From positions 2,418,001-2,482,000 of the forward strand of contig NZ_CP089932.1 of the NCBI RefSeq assembly GCF_021365465.1: a stretch of DNA of 64,000 nucleotides, read 5' to 3'. Both the position numbers and the translations under genes were made by a program. Positions within the stretch are counted from its first letter, which is position 1. Each line of letters begins with the position of its first letter. Below, in pieces: positions 23,903 through 34,197 of this stretch. The DNA comes from Erwinia tracheiphila (GTDB taxonomy: Bacteria; Pseudomonadota; Gammaproteobacteria; Enterobacterales; Enterobacteriaceae). Under the pieces are notes generated by a model. That model was not told where the DNA came from and ran no database searches. It was given only the letters and a program-made list of their open reading frames with translations.

Positions 23903-24775
23903 TATCCCTGCATGAACACCACCTCCTATGCAGGTGGTCAGCAATAAGTTGGCTCTGCCAGTAATGCTACTCATGGGAATATGCAGATCTGGTGTGGTAA
24001 GTTTATGATTAAATAGGATATAACTACATAGCTTCCTTGTCGTAGCACGCATGTGGCACAAACTCATTTAATTTGGCGTTCATCAACGTCAGTTGTTGGG
24101 TGTTGTTTTCCACCATCCATGTGCCGTATATCCGGTACACCATTTGGGCGTCTGCGTGTCCCATTTGAGAGGCAACAAAGTTTGGGTTTGCTCCGGCCGA
24201 CAAAGACCAGCAGGCATAGGTGTGCCGCGATTGGTAGGCCTTCCTGTGCCTCAATCCGGCTTTTCTTATAGCTGCGTCCCATGTTTGCCCTATAGAGTCA
24301 ACAGCGTAGTGAGATCCACATCGCCCGTTTGTGGCGTTTACAGACGGGTTAAAGACAAATGTTTTCTCATCAGGGAAAGTTTGCCCATACTCCCTGGTAT
24401 GAAATTCAATTCTTGATTGAGGTAGCATTCGGGTAAGAGCAAGCAGGTCGCGTAATACTGCAATGGCCGCATCAACCAAGCTCACAACTCTGTTGTTTCC
24501 CGCTTCAGTCTTTGGAGGAGTGAACAGCCCTTGAGATGTCAGATTACGTGTTACTGTAATAGTCTTTGCAGCAAGATTGATATCTTGCCCATGCCAGTGC
24601 GCAAAGCTCAACGTGGCGCAGCCCTGTCATTATTACTAATGACCAGAGGTTTGCTATCTGGCGGCTTTTACACGCACTTATGAGCCTGGGAAATTCCTCC
24701 CTCAGTATTGGATCAGGTTTTTTGCTCACCTTTTTCAGAGGGCTGATATTTTCCATCGGATTTATGTCAATATAA

Positions 24776-26090
24776 GGGTCTTCCCCTGTTGTGGTGGCTA
24801 AGGGCATTATGATGGCAGTCTTGATTTTCTGAGGAGTCTGCCATGGACGAAAAGTCCCTCTATGCCCATATCCTTAACCTGTCCGCACCGTGGCAGGTAA
24901 AATCCCTTTCTCTTGATGAAAAATCTGGTTCAGTGACTGTGATTGTCGGCATTGTCGGGCACACTCAACTGACCTGTCCAACATGCGGTAAATCCTGCCC
25001 CATACATGACCACCGGCGTCGCAAATGGCGTCACCTCGATACCTGTCAATTCACCACGCTGGTTGAAGCTGATGTACCCCGCATTGACTGCCCCGAGCAC
25101 GGTTGCCAGACACTGCCGGTTCCGTGGGCGGGGCCAGGCAGCCGCTACACCCTGTTGTTCGAAGCCTTTGTTCTTTCATGGCTGAAAATTAGCACCGTGG
25201 ATGCTGTCAGAAAGCAGCTCAAACTCAGTTGGAATGCCGTGGACGGCATCATGATGCGCGCAGTAAAACGAGGCCTGGCCCGGATAAAACAACCCTTATC
25301 GGCCCGTCATCTCTGCGTGGATGAAGTCGGGTTCAAAAAAGGACACCAGTACGTCACCGTTATCTCTGACAGGCAGGGACGCGCTTTGCAACTGACCGAC
25401 GATCGCGGTGTAGAAAGTCTTGCCAGTTATCTGCGTAGCCTGAGAGATCACCAGCTTGAAGAGATAAAAACGCTGTCTATGGACATGAACACGGCCTATA
25501 TCAGTGCTGCACGCATCCATCTCCCCAATGCCGTGGATAAAATCGCCTTCGATCACTTCCATGTGGCAAAAATGTTGTGCGCCATCGTTGATAAAACCCG
25601 TCAGGCTGAGATGAAACAGATCCCGTCGTCAGACAGGAAAGACGCCCACCGCTCACGCTACTTATGGTTTTACAGCAAACAAAATCGCTTTGGGCGCCGC
25701 GCTGAGAGGTTAGAAGTTGCCCGGCTGGTGTTACCGCAAACGAACCAGTGCTGGGTAATGAAAGAGCTTGCCCGCGATCTGTGGCACCGCCGCTATGACG
25801 ACCATAGCCGTAAGTTGTGGCAGGAATGGATGGCGATGGCTAAAGACACCGGCATACCACTCATGGTCAGCATTGCCCGCATGGTGGCAAAGCGGCTTTA
25901 CGGCATTCTGAATGCGATGAAAAACCGGGTATCGAACGGCAATGCGGAGTCTCTGAACAGTAAAATACGGTTGCTGAGGATCAAGTCACGGGGCTTCAGG
26001 AATAAAGAACGGTTCAAGCTGGGCGTAATGTTCCACTACGGGAAGCTGAACATGGCGTTCTGAGTCTCCCACCATGATCGGGGAAGTCCC
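24776..26090 (+). mobile_element. ISL3-family element
   Basis: 1315 bp. Terminal repeats GGGTCTTCCCC (left) and GGGACTTCCCC (right, reverse strand). Perfect 8-bp target repeat CAATATAA (24768-24775, 26091-26098), the length typical of ISL3. Inserted into the prophage integrase gene. Confidence 0.95.
24843..26063 (+). CDS. ISL3-family transposase
   Basis: 406 residues, intact. N-terminal zinc-binding domain (CPTCGKSCPIHDHRRRKWRH and CPEHGC), HTH region, DDE_Tnp_ISL3 core with LCVDEVGFKKGHQYVTV (Asp), TLSMDMNTAYISA (Asp), FDHFHVAKML, and GNAESLNSKIRLLRIKSRGFRN (Glu) near the C-terminus. Confidence 0.95.
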   Translation: MDEKSLYAHILNLSAPWQVKSLSLDEKSGSVTVIVGIVGHTQLTCPTCGKSCPIHDHRRRKWRHLDTCQFTTLVEADVPRIDCPEHGCQTLPVPWAGPGSRYTLLFEAFVLSWLKISTVDAVRKQLKLSWNAVDGIMMRAVKRGLARIKQPLSARHLCVDEVGFKKGHQYVTVISDRQGRALQLTDDRGVESLASYLRSLRDHQLEEIKTLSMDMNTAYISAARIHLPNAVDKIAFDHFHVAKMLCAIVDKTRQAEMKQIPSSDRKDAHRSRYLWFYSKQNRFGRRAERLEVARLVLPQTNQCWVMKELARDLWHRRYDDHSRKLWQEWMAMAKDTGIPLMVSIARMVAKRLYGILNAMKNRVSNGNAESLNSKIRLLRIKSRGFRNKERFKLGVMFHYGKLNMAF

Positions 26091-26155
26091 CAATATAACC
26101 ATTACTCTGAGCGAACTTCATAACGGCATAAAGGTCACCCATGCAGGTGTTCACC

Positions 26156-27356
26156 TGTATTAGTCGCGACTTGATCTGACACTGGACCTTGAAAGGTTGA
26201 GAGTTACCGGTTTTGATATGGGTGTCTAATCCTTAAACAAAACGCGAGGTAACTCTCATGATTCATACTAACAATCCCATCATCAAACACAAAGCCGGCC
26301 TGCTCAATCTCGCCGAAGAACTCGGTAACGTATCAAAAGCCTGCAAGATCATGGGCGTGTCACGCGACACGTTTTACCGTTATCAGGAACTGGCTGCTGA
26401 AGGCGGCATCGATGCGCTGATTAACCAGAACCGCCGCGTCCCCAACCTGAAGAACCGCGCCGACGAAGCCACTGAACGCGCTGTTGTTGAATATGCCGTT
26501 GAGTTCCCGGCCCACGGGCAACACCGGACCAGTAATGAGCTGCGTAAAAAAGGCGTGTTTATCTCCGGTAGCGGCGTGCGCTCCATCTGGCAACGGCACG
26601 ACCTGGAGAACTTCCGTAAACGCCTGAAGGCACTTGAGGAAAAGGTCGCCAGAGAAGGCATCGTGCTTACCGACGCTCAAATCGCAGCGCTGGAGAAGAA
26701 GGCCCACGATGACGAGGCCAGCGGAGAAATCGAAACTGCTCACCCGGGTTATCTCGGGTCGCAGGACACCTTCTACGTGGGCAATCTGAAAGGTGTGGGT
26801 CGTATCTACCAGCAGACGTTCGTGGATACGTACTCGAAAGTGGCACACTGCAAGCTGTATACGAGTAAAACGCCGATCACCGCCGCAGACCTGCTCAATG
26901 ATCGCGTACTGCCGTTCTACGAGGCTCAGGGACTGCCGATGCTGAGGATCCTGACCGACAGGGGAACGGAGTACTGTGGTAAGGTGGAGCAGCATGATTA
27001 CCAGCTGTATCTGGCCATCAACGATATCGACCATACAAAAACGAAGGCGATGTCTCCGCAGACGAACGGCATCTGCGAGCGCTTCCATAAAACTATTTTG
27101 CAGGATTTTTATCAGGTTACGTTCCGTAAGAAGTTATACGAAGACCTGGAGAGCCTGCAAACGGATCTGGACAACGGGTTGTGGCATTACAATAATGAGC
27201 GAACTCATCAGGGAAAAATGTGCTGCGGGCGTACGCCAATGGCCACGTTACTTGATGGTAAACGAGTCTGGGCAGAAAAAAATCTGAACCAGATGTAATC
27301 TGACAGACACCTGTATAAATAACCGGTAACTGTCAGATCAGGTCTGAGCTAGTACA
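26156..27356 (+). mobile_element. IS481-family element, copy B
   Basis: 1201 bp with the same termini as copy A. Perfect 7-bp target repeat GTTCACC (26149-26155, 27357-27363). Inserted in the prophage integrase gene, so on the minus strand the integrase reads into the IS end. Confidence 0.96.
26258..27298 (+). CDS. IS481-family transposase
   Basis: 346 residues, as at 21561, with one substitution (DNGLWHY instead of DNWLWHY) shared with the copy at 55881. The DDE residues are intact. The shared change marks B and E as sister copies. Confidence 0.95.
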   Translation: MIHTNNPIIKHKAGLLNLAEELGNVSKACKIMGVSRDTFYRYQELAAEGGIDALINQNRRVPNLKNRADEATERAVVEYAVEFPAHGQHRTSNELRKKGVFISGSGVRSIWQRHDLENFRKRLKALEEKVAREGIVLTDAQIAALEKKAHDDEASGEIETAHPGYLGSQDTFYVGNLKGVGRIYQQTFVDTYSKVAHCKLYTSKTPITAADLLNDRVLPFYEAQGLPMLRILTDRGTEYCGKVEQHDYQLYLAINDIDHTKTKAMSPQTNGICERFHKTILQDFYQVTFRKKLYEDLESLQTDLDNGLWHYNNERTHQGKMCCGRTPMATLLDGKRVWAEKNLNQM

Positions 27357-27870
27357 GTTCACCGTTGCAGCGGTGCGCCCCTTCTTCTCTATATTCCGCT
27401 TCCTGCCGACAAAATAGCTCCCGGTCAGAAGCTCAACTCTCAGGCTTAATAAGTCCTGATGCCTGATTGTTCGTATGTTTTTTGATTCCCCAATTTTTTC
27501 AATAGTCGCTCTCAGTCTTCTTGCTGTAACTGTGTAAGTGTTGTTAGCAAGTTCTGGTTTTTTTAGCCTGAGCCAGAGATCGGCAACCTCACGGATAGCT
27601 ACCTTAAAGCTACAAGCCAATTCATTTTTAAATACGGGTGAATCAGGAAATTGTGACCGGTAATCAAAATTTCCTATTTTTATGCGATAGACAATATTAT
27701 CGCGCAACTCTCCCGCCATTTTGCGATTCTTGGGTGTGTCCGGCACACCTAAAGCTTCCCACATCCTCTTTCCCTGATACATGAACCATATTCGTAGATG
27801 ATTCTTGTTTGGAGCCACTCCCGTTGGGTACTTAGCCATATCATTAACTCCTGTTGAAAGGGATAAGCAT

Positions 27871-28119
27871 TTAAGCAGATTTCTTACGGGGGATCGCTGC
27901 CGGCTGTCGTTCAATCCACTTTTCAATCAGCTTCCAGTCGTAAAAACACATGCTGTTGTCGTATGGCTGACCGTTTGCCGAAACATGCTTGTACTCCCGA
28001 CCCTCCATCCATGAATGATCGCGAGCGGCTTTAATGGTGTTCTTCTTAAGGCCGGTGATTGCTATGAGCAATGATTCAGCGACCCATTTGCTCGGAACGA
28101 GCTGGATTACATTATCCAT
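27871..28119 (-). CDS. Phage excisionase-like protein (DUF1233 type)
   Basis: 82 residues: LVPSKWVAESLLIAITGLKKNTIKAARDHSWMEGREYKHVSANGQ...WKLIEKWIERQ, which follows the DUF1233 excisionase-like pattern of lambdoid prophages. Lies 31 bp upstream of the integrase start on the same strand, the usual xis-int order. It would act as a DNA-bending directionality factor. The frame is intact, but its integrase is destroyed. Confidence 0.82.
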   Translation of the reverse strand: MDNVIQLVPSKWVAESLLIAITGLKKNTIKAARDHSWMEGREYKHVSANGQPYDNSMCFYDWKLIEKWIERQPAAIPRKKSA

Positions 28120-28387
28120 ATTTACTTCTGTATTAATTCAGGCGAATAACACCCATACGATGATTGCGATTGGGATTTCAGGGAGGGTGATCATAGTTTT
28201 CCGGCACGATACTCCGTCTCAATAAAGGACTCCTTTCCTGCCGCTTCGATAACGTTAGAGAGTAGCTCTCTGTTCGCTTTACCAATAACTGTATCAGGGC
28301 TAATGTCCAGATGTTTAAGTGACTTTAAACGTGCTTGTTCTCGATAAATTAAATCTTGTCGCTTGGCATCTACCTTTTTAATTACCT

Positions 28388-28425
28388 GGGGTCAGTTTGG
28401 ATATCGAAAATTATTGTACGTTAAG
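28388..28425 (+). repeat. Tn3 left terminal inverted repeat
   Basis: 38 bp, beginning GGGGTC and ending TTAAG, exact complement of the right repeat. The tnpA stop lies inside it. Confidence 0.96.
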
Positions 28426-31380
28426 GTTATTTTTTGACCTTTCTACTTTAGCAGGCCTCAGCCGACGAAACTTACCGGAAGCCGGTATCCGGTTACTCTT
28501 CCAGATATAATCGCCTGTCAGATTGATGTGTTCCCAGCCTAGCGGGGACAAATGTGACAACAGTTGCTCGTTGATCTTCAGCCCCTTACGCTTCAAGGCC
28601 TCGACCGCTCTTTCCATATAGACGGTATTCCACAGCGAGATAGCTGCCGTCAGCAGCGTTAGTCCACTGGCGCGGTAGCTCTGATTTTCCGGTTTTCGGT
28701 CCCTGATTTCACCCAGCCGGTGTAGGAATACCGCACGCGCCAGCGCGTTACGGGCTTCTCCTTTATTCAGTCCCGCCTGTACCCGCCGACGAAGTGCCGG
28801 ATCGCGGAACCAGTCGAGCATAAACAGCGTTCGTTCAATACGGCCAATTTCTCTCAGTGCTTTGGCAAGTCCGTTTTGCTTAGGGTAGCTGGCAAGCTTT
28901 TTCAGCATCAGGGATGCCGTCACGGTTCCCTGCTTTATCGAGGTCGCCAGACGTAGCACTTCACGCCAGTGAATTTCAATTTCTTTCAGATTCAGGCTGG
29001 TTGTTGATATCAGTGACTGAAGCGCCGGATATTGGTCCGCTTTCCCTTTGATAAATAGCTTCTTGTCGTGGAGATCCCGAATTCGTGGACAGAACGCAAA
29101 TCCCAGCAGATGCATCAGGGCAAAGACATGATCGGTGAAACCCGCTGTATCGGTGTAATGCTCCCTGATTTCCAGGTCGCTTTCGTGGTACAGCAAGCCA
29201 TCGAGCACATGTGTTGAATCCCTGACCCGACTGATTATGCAGGTGTAAAACGGGCTGTATTGGTCCGAAATATGGATATAAAACTGACGTCCGGGCTCCT
29301 CCTGACCTGCGTAGCGGCCTGCGCTGCCTGTTCTGAAATTCTGTCCATCTGATGATGATGTTGTCCCGTCTCCCCAGAATGCCGCCAGCGGCCTTTTTCC
29401 CTGTGCGTTTACCAGCTCTGCAAGGGCGGCTGAATAAGTTTCATCATGGATGTACCATGCCTGAATATCTTCGAGTGATGATTTGGTGCTCCCGGGGCAG
29501 GCTTCTGCCATTTTGGTCAGGCCAAGATTGATGCCATCCGCAAGAATGGTGGTGAGGAGCAGGCGGGTATCGGGACGGGTAATGTCATTTTTTATATGCG
29601 AAAAATGTCGGGTAAACGTCGTCCACCTGTTTACCTCATCGAGAATTTCCGTAATTTTGGGGCGCGGTAGCATGCTGTAAACCAGCTCCGCCAGCGGTGA
29701 AACTTGCACCGGAACGCAGTTATCCAGCGGAGAGACTTTTACTCCCCTGTCGGAAATCTCCACATCAGGCAGTTCACCAAGGGCAGCCATGGCATTGACC
29801 TCTTCAAGTCTGGACTGAAGCAGGGTCATACGGCTGGTAATGTAATCATGATAATCAGCAGATACGGGCAGGGGCAGCGCCGGTATGAGTTTGTCAAAGT
29901 CCTTTTCGGGAATGAGGTAATCATCAAAATTTTTGTAGCGGCGTGAGCCTTTAACCCAGATATCCCCGGAGCGCAACGCCCCCTTAAGCTCGCTGAGCGC
30001 ACAAAATTCATAGTACTGCCGGTCAATACCCGCAGGTGTAATCACAACCTTGCGCCAGCTTTCGGGAACAAACTCAAGTGGCGCTGTCGCCGGAACTTTA
30101 CGTGACTGCTTCTGGTACATATCCTTGATCACAACCAGCGCATCAGCCAGTGGTTGCGCTGCCGGAGTTGCGACCAACTGTAAAGCGGACAACATGCGCG
30201 GGGCATATTTCCGTAATGTGCTGTATTTCTCGGTAATAATATGCAGCGGTTCAAAATTATTTTTTCTGGCGAGATGGCGTGTTTCCTCCAGACTGGCGAC
30301 AAATTCCGGCCATGAGAGTATGTTTTCTATTGTAAGCTAGGGATCGCCACCGGAATCACGGGCATCAGATAGCGCCTGACCGACATCGATGTACTGCCTC
30401 ATTTTTGACTGGATCAGCTTTCCGGTCTGCTGAAAGCGCTCGGCCTGGGTTCTTTTGACTTTGCTGAAAAGACTGTTCAGCATGCGCTCATGCAGCTCAA
30501 TCACTTCGTCTGTCAGTGTGGCCCTGGCTTCTTCCAGTACGCACACAAGGATCGCATGGCGCCGTGTTGCTGAAAATCGGGTCAAATCCCGGCTGCTCAT
30601 CTTGCGGCCTTCCCGCGCCAGTTTAAGCAATCGGTTCTGGTGAATGGTACGATCTATACCTTCAGGTAATGCCAGCGATTCAATGCTACTGAGCCGATCA
30701 AGATGCTGCAGCACGTTCTTACCATTGATTTTACCCGGCGGTTGCAGAAGCCATGTCAGCCTGGAAGACTGATTATCTGAGGACTCAAGTAAACGATCCA
30801 GAGCATCCCTGTGAGCCGGAGTTAACGGGGCATTCAGGGTCTGAAATACGATTTTATCGCCGCCAGCCATGGCCTCAGCACAGGTACGCTCCACGACATC
30901 AATCGCGGGGATCATCACGTTGTTCTGCCAGAGCCAGGCCAGTAACTCTTCGGCCAGGAGAATACCCTTATCGGTGCGCGTCGCCATCGGCAGCAGGTGT
31001 GTAATACAGTCCTGCTGTATTTTGCCGGTGAACGCCTTTACGCCAAGATAGCGGTACAATTCGGTTAAATGCTCGCGTCGAGTGGTATCCCTGCCGGAAA
31101 GGTAAGCAGGCCAGAGATCTCCGGTAAGTTTTAGCCTGCTGGCGATATGCTTCAGCAGCGCATCAGAGGGCGGGACTTTTTTATCCGGGGCAAAGCCGAC
31201 ATTTTTCAGATAGCAAAGAAGGACGGCAAAACCAAAACGGCTGGCGGGTTTACTGTGGGCACAAATAAGTGCCAGATCATGTTCACTGAAATACGCCATT
31301 CGGGTCAACGTTAATTCATCGTCCGGTAGTGCCAGTAATGATTCTCTTTCCGACAGCGAAAGAATCTGCCTCCTTGCCAT
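28411..31380 (-). pseudogene. tnpA: Tn3-family transposase TnpA with one in-frame amber
   Basis: Start at 31380 (MARRQILSLSERES) after GAGGGAAAC. The frame is open except for TAG at 30337-30339, in SGGDP-stop-LTIENIL, where homologues have DPYxxIEN; a Tyr codon to TAG change is likely. Total 989 codons is the family length. Catalytic residues are present downstream of the stop: GDGTTSSSDGQ (Asp), TDTAGFTDHVFALMHLLGFAFCPR (Asp), LNKGEARNALARAVFLHRLGEIRDR (Glu). Without suppression only an N-terminal fragment is made, so this transposon is probably immobile unless helped. Confidence 0.93.
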
Positions 31381-31547
31381 ATAGTTTCCCTCGTAAATTA
31401 TTTGATTCGGTATTTTTAACAAAAATGGTTATCGCATAAGGGTACACCCTGACGCCAGACCTAAAACGTGACGCCACACGATGAATGACATAACCTATAT
31501 GCGATAGAATAAATGCAATAATCTAAATGCGATAACGTGGTGAAAAA
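31381..31547. promoter_or_regulatory. res site and divergent tnpA/tnpR promoters
   Basis: The 167 bp between divergent tnpA and tnpR contain several copies of TATGCGATA/ATGCGATAA-like motifs (around 31430, 31500 and 31530) in direct and inverted orientation. They are consistent with resolvase-binding subsites and autoregulated promoters. Confidence 0.65.
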
Positions 31548-32180
31548 ATGTTCATCAGAGCTTATTTAAGGGCATCGACGGAAGATCAGTTTGCCGATCG
31601 GGCAAAAGAGATGCTGGAGCAGTTTGTTCAGGAGCGGGGACATAAAATAGCCAGTTGCTACCGGGAGAACATCAGCGGTACAAAGCTTGACCGCCCGGAA
31701 CTGGGACGCCTACTGATAGACAGTCACCGCAATGATATTTTACTGGTCGAGCAGATAGACCGCCTGACCCGTCTGAGTAACAGCGACTGGATGACGCTGA
31801 AAAAGCAGATAGAACAACACGAGCTGCGGATTGTCAGCCTGGATGTACCTACATCATGGCAGGCACTGTCAGATAAAGACCCTTCGCAGGCGGATCCGAT
31901 CACCCGCGCCGTGATAACCGCCATCAACAATATGCTTATCGACCTGATGGCCGCAATGTCGCATAAGGACTGGCTGAGCCGTCGCCAGCGACAAAAACAG
32001 GGTATTGAACGGGCGCATACGCTGGGTAAATACCGGGGCAAACAGGCCGATCATGAGCGGCACCAAAAAGTGCTGTACTACCGGCAGGTAAAAAAGCTCA
32101 GTATCCGTGAAACCGCAGAGGCAACGGGGTACAGTTTGTCTCAGGTATGCCGTATTCAGGCACAGTATCAAAGGCAGTAA
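31548..32180 (+). CDS. tnpR: Serine resolvase TnpR
   Basis: 210 residues. Serine recombinase of the resolvase/invertase family resolving Tn3 cointegrates at res. Catalytic Ser in RAYLRASTEDQ (residue 10), conserved VEQIDRLTRLSNSDW, and a C-terminal helix-turn-helix (KLSIRETAEATGYSLSQVCRIQ). Divergent from tnpA, the classical Tn3 arrangement. Intact. Confidence 0.95.
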   Translation: MFIRAYLRASTEDQFADRAKEMLEQFVQERGHKIASCYRENISGTKLDRPELGRLLIDSHRNDILLVEQIDRLTRLSNSDWMTLKKQIEQHELRIVSLDVPTSWQALSDKDPSQADPITRAVITAINNMLIDLMAAMSHKDWLSRRQRQKQGIERAHTLGKYRGKQADHERHQKVLYYRQVKKLSIRETAEATGYSLSQVCRIQAQYQRQ

Positions 32181-32294
32181 AGAACATAGCGCCCTTACAG
32201 GGCGAGCGTCACGGCTCTGCCGTTCCGAGGGTGTTCATGACCGGCTCACAGCTTTATACTCTGCGGTATGTTAATTTCTCAGGAAATCATTCAC

Positions 32295-32713
32295 ATGGCC
32301 CGTAGCAAAGCCCCCAGAAAGCGTAAACCCACGCCCTCGTCCCGACGCGCTATACCCGGATATCCTAAGCGTTTTCTGGTGTCCATTCCGCCCCGGAGCG
32401 ATTATGACGACCCCGACGAGTTTTTTACGACACTCCGCAGGATGCCATTCGTCACTGTGTCCACCTGGGGCCACAGTTTTTCCTCGATACACACTTCGAC
32501 CCGCCTCTCGTCTGCATCATCCGCGGCTTTGAGCCGCCTGACTCACCCGACGGCGATGTCGTCCTTGAGTCCATGCCAGCCGATGTGTTTATTATCGCCA
32601 CAGAATCCGGCATGCTGCCGGTGACCTTCGCTCCCTGGGATAAACACACCGACAACTGGGCCGATGACTGTGACGACTGGCACTATAATACCGGTGCCAC
32701 TGCAGAGCGATAA
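32295..32713 (+). pseudogene. IS91-type accessory ORF, frameshifted
   Basis: Starts MARSKAPRKRKPTPSSRRAI and reads to DDPDEFF. It then needs a shift in the T6 run near 32420 to continue FYDTPQDAIRHCVHLGPQFFLD and end HYNTGATAER at 32713, 9 bp before the transposase. IS91 carries a comparable short frame (ORF121) upstream of tnpA. Role unknown. Confidence 0.65.
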
Positions 32714-32721
32714 TCCGCCGC

Positions 32722-33936
32722 ATGTATATCCCGCGCCCGGCAAAACTGCTGTTCACCACTGATGACGCCTGGAACCGGTATATGGATAAACACGGGGACA
32801 CCCTCAGCCCCTGGACCGTACTCTGCGTCGAGCGCATGCTCGCCTGCGGCACTGCTGCCATGGGGGTGAAGCGATACTGCTGCGCCTCCCCGGACTGCAC
32901 CCACACCCGCTTCTTCTGCCAGACCTGTAAATCAAAAGGCTGCAGCTCCTGCGGACATAAGGCCACGGAGCAGTGGATTACAGAGCAACAGCAAATTCTG
33001 CCCGACTGCGACTGGCAGCATATCACCTTCACCATGCCCCATCTGCTGTGGCCCTTTTTCAACAATAACTGGCCTCTGCTCAATGCCCTGTTCCGCGCAG
33101 CCACCCGCGCCATGCTCCGCTGGGCCAGAAAACAGGGTGTGGAAGTCGGTATCTTCTGCGCCCTGCACACCTACGGTCGCCAGCTCAACCAGCATCCCCA
33201 CATTCATCTCTCCGTCACCCGCGGCGGGCTTGATATTAAACACGGCGTATGGCGCGACCTCTTCTTTAAAAAGCATGCCGTGGAGGAAATCTGGCGCGGA
33301 GCCGTCATCCGGCTGCTGCGCCACAGCTATGACCTGATTAACCCCGGCAGGCTGCCGGGGCTGGGGCATATCCACGACAAAAAACAGTGGCTGCGCTATC
33401 TGCAGGCGCAGTACGGGCGCCGCTGGAAGGTCCACTTCGCGAAGAAGACCCGGGGGGCCTGGCGGAGCGTCAAATATCTGGGCCGGTACCTGAAACGGCC
33501 CCCCGTGTCGGCGGCGAAGCTGAGGCACTACAGCGGCGGCGCGGTGGTGCACCACTATTACGACCACCGTACGCAGCAGTACCGGCAGCAGACGCTGACG
33601 CAGGAAGATATGATCGGACGTTATATCAGCCATATCCCGGCGAAGCATTTTAAGATGGTGCGTTATTACGGTTTTTTATCAAACCGTAAACGGGGTAGCC
33701 TGCTGCCGAAGGTGTATGAAGCCCTGGAGATGGAAGCGCGGAAAAAACCGGAGAAGCCCGGCTTCGCCGCGCTGATGAAAGAATTTCTGCGCACGGATCC
33801 GTACAAATGCATTCTGTGCGGCAACCGACTGCGCTTCAGCAGTGCGCAGGCCGGGAGGCACGCGTCGGAGTTGGTGGCAGAAAGACTGCATAACATCGAC
33901 CGGAAACGATGGCTTCTGGCACAGACTGCGGGATAA
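32722..33936 (+). CDS. IS91-family HUH transposase
   Basis: 404 residues. Rolling-circle transposase with an N-terminal zinc-binding domain (CCASPDCTHTRFFCQTCKSKGCSSCGHKA), the HUH motif in NQHPHIHLSV and the Y2 motif in VKYLGRYLKRPP. Appears intact. Inserted in the Tn3 unit between tnpR and the cargo genes; exact ori/ter ends were not resolved. One-ended transposition by such elements can carry adjacent DNA, which may explain how the cargo arrived. Confidence 0.92.
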   Translation: MYIPRPAKLLFTTDDAWNRYMDKHGDTLSPWTVLCVERMLACGTAAMGVKRYCCASPDCTHTRFFCQTCKSKGCSSCGHKATEQWITEQQQILPDCDWQHITFTMPHLLWPFFNNNWPLLNALFRAATRAMLRWARKQGVEVGIFCALHTYGRQLNQHPHIHLSVTRGGLDIKHGVWRDLFFKKHAVEEIWRGAVIRLLRHSYDLINPGRLPGLGHIHDKKQWLRYLQAQYGRRWKVHFAKKTRGAWRSVKYLGRYLKRPPVSAAKLRHYSGGAVVHHYYDHRTQQYRQQTLTQEDMIGRYISHIPAKHFKMVRYYGFLSNRKRGSLLPKVYEALEMEARKKPEKPGFAALMKEFLRTDPYKCILCGNRLRFSSAQAGRHASELVAERLHNIDRKRWLLAQTAG

Positions 33937-34197
33937 GTGTGTCTGAAAAACAGCTTTCAGGTTAAAAACGCGCCGCAAATGCCATTTTATGACCATAACG
34001 TTCCCGATGGCACATCATTACTGCATTACAGACACTGCTGCTCATGGTCAGGAAATTTTTAAAACGATGATTCAGTTTCCTAACCATGAACGAAAGGCAG
34101 GCTTTTTATTGCAGTGAATACTGATAATTCAGCAATACTTTTTTTGCATGAGTAACAGAAAATATAATAGGTTTTAAAACAGGAAAGGATACAAAAT

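Larger units (their letters stand above)
24024..27839 (-). pseudogene. Lambdoid prophage integrase, broken by two IS elements and a frameshift
   Basis: Start at 27839 (MAKYPTGVAPNKNHLRIWF) with CAGGAG upstream. The gene reads to the IS481 copy B junction, then TCMGDLYAVMKFAQSNGYI, then the ISL3 element, then DINPMENISPLKKVSKKPDP...LWSLVIMTGLRHVELCALAW. A 1-nt insertion near 24588 shifts the frame, and DINLAAKTITVTRN... continues to the stop at 24024. Catalytic residues: Arg in TGLRHVEL, QSRHTYACW, GHADAQMVYRIYGTW with Tyr. It resembles lambdoid integrases with the N-terminal arm domain. The adjacent excisionase supports a former prophage. In E. coli the Rac prophage occupies the comparable zntB-ttcA neighbourhood. 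Confidence 0.88.

Noticed and set aside
21459..27356. Composite transposon of IS481 copies A and B carrying zntB
   Set aside because: Different 7-bp repeats flank each copy (CATCAAT versus GTTCACC); zntB is a core gene.
32932..33648. 238-codon minus-strand ORF in the IS91 transposase
   Set aside because: Antisense shadow in GC-rich coding DNA.
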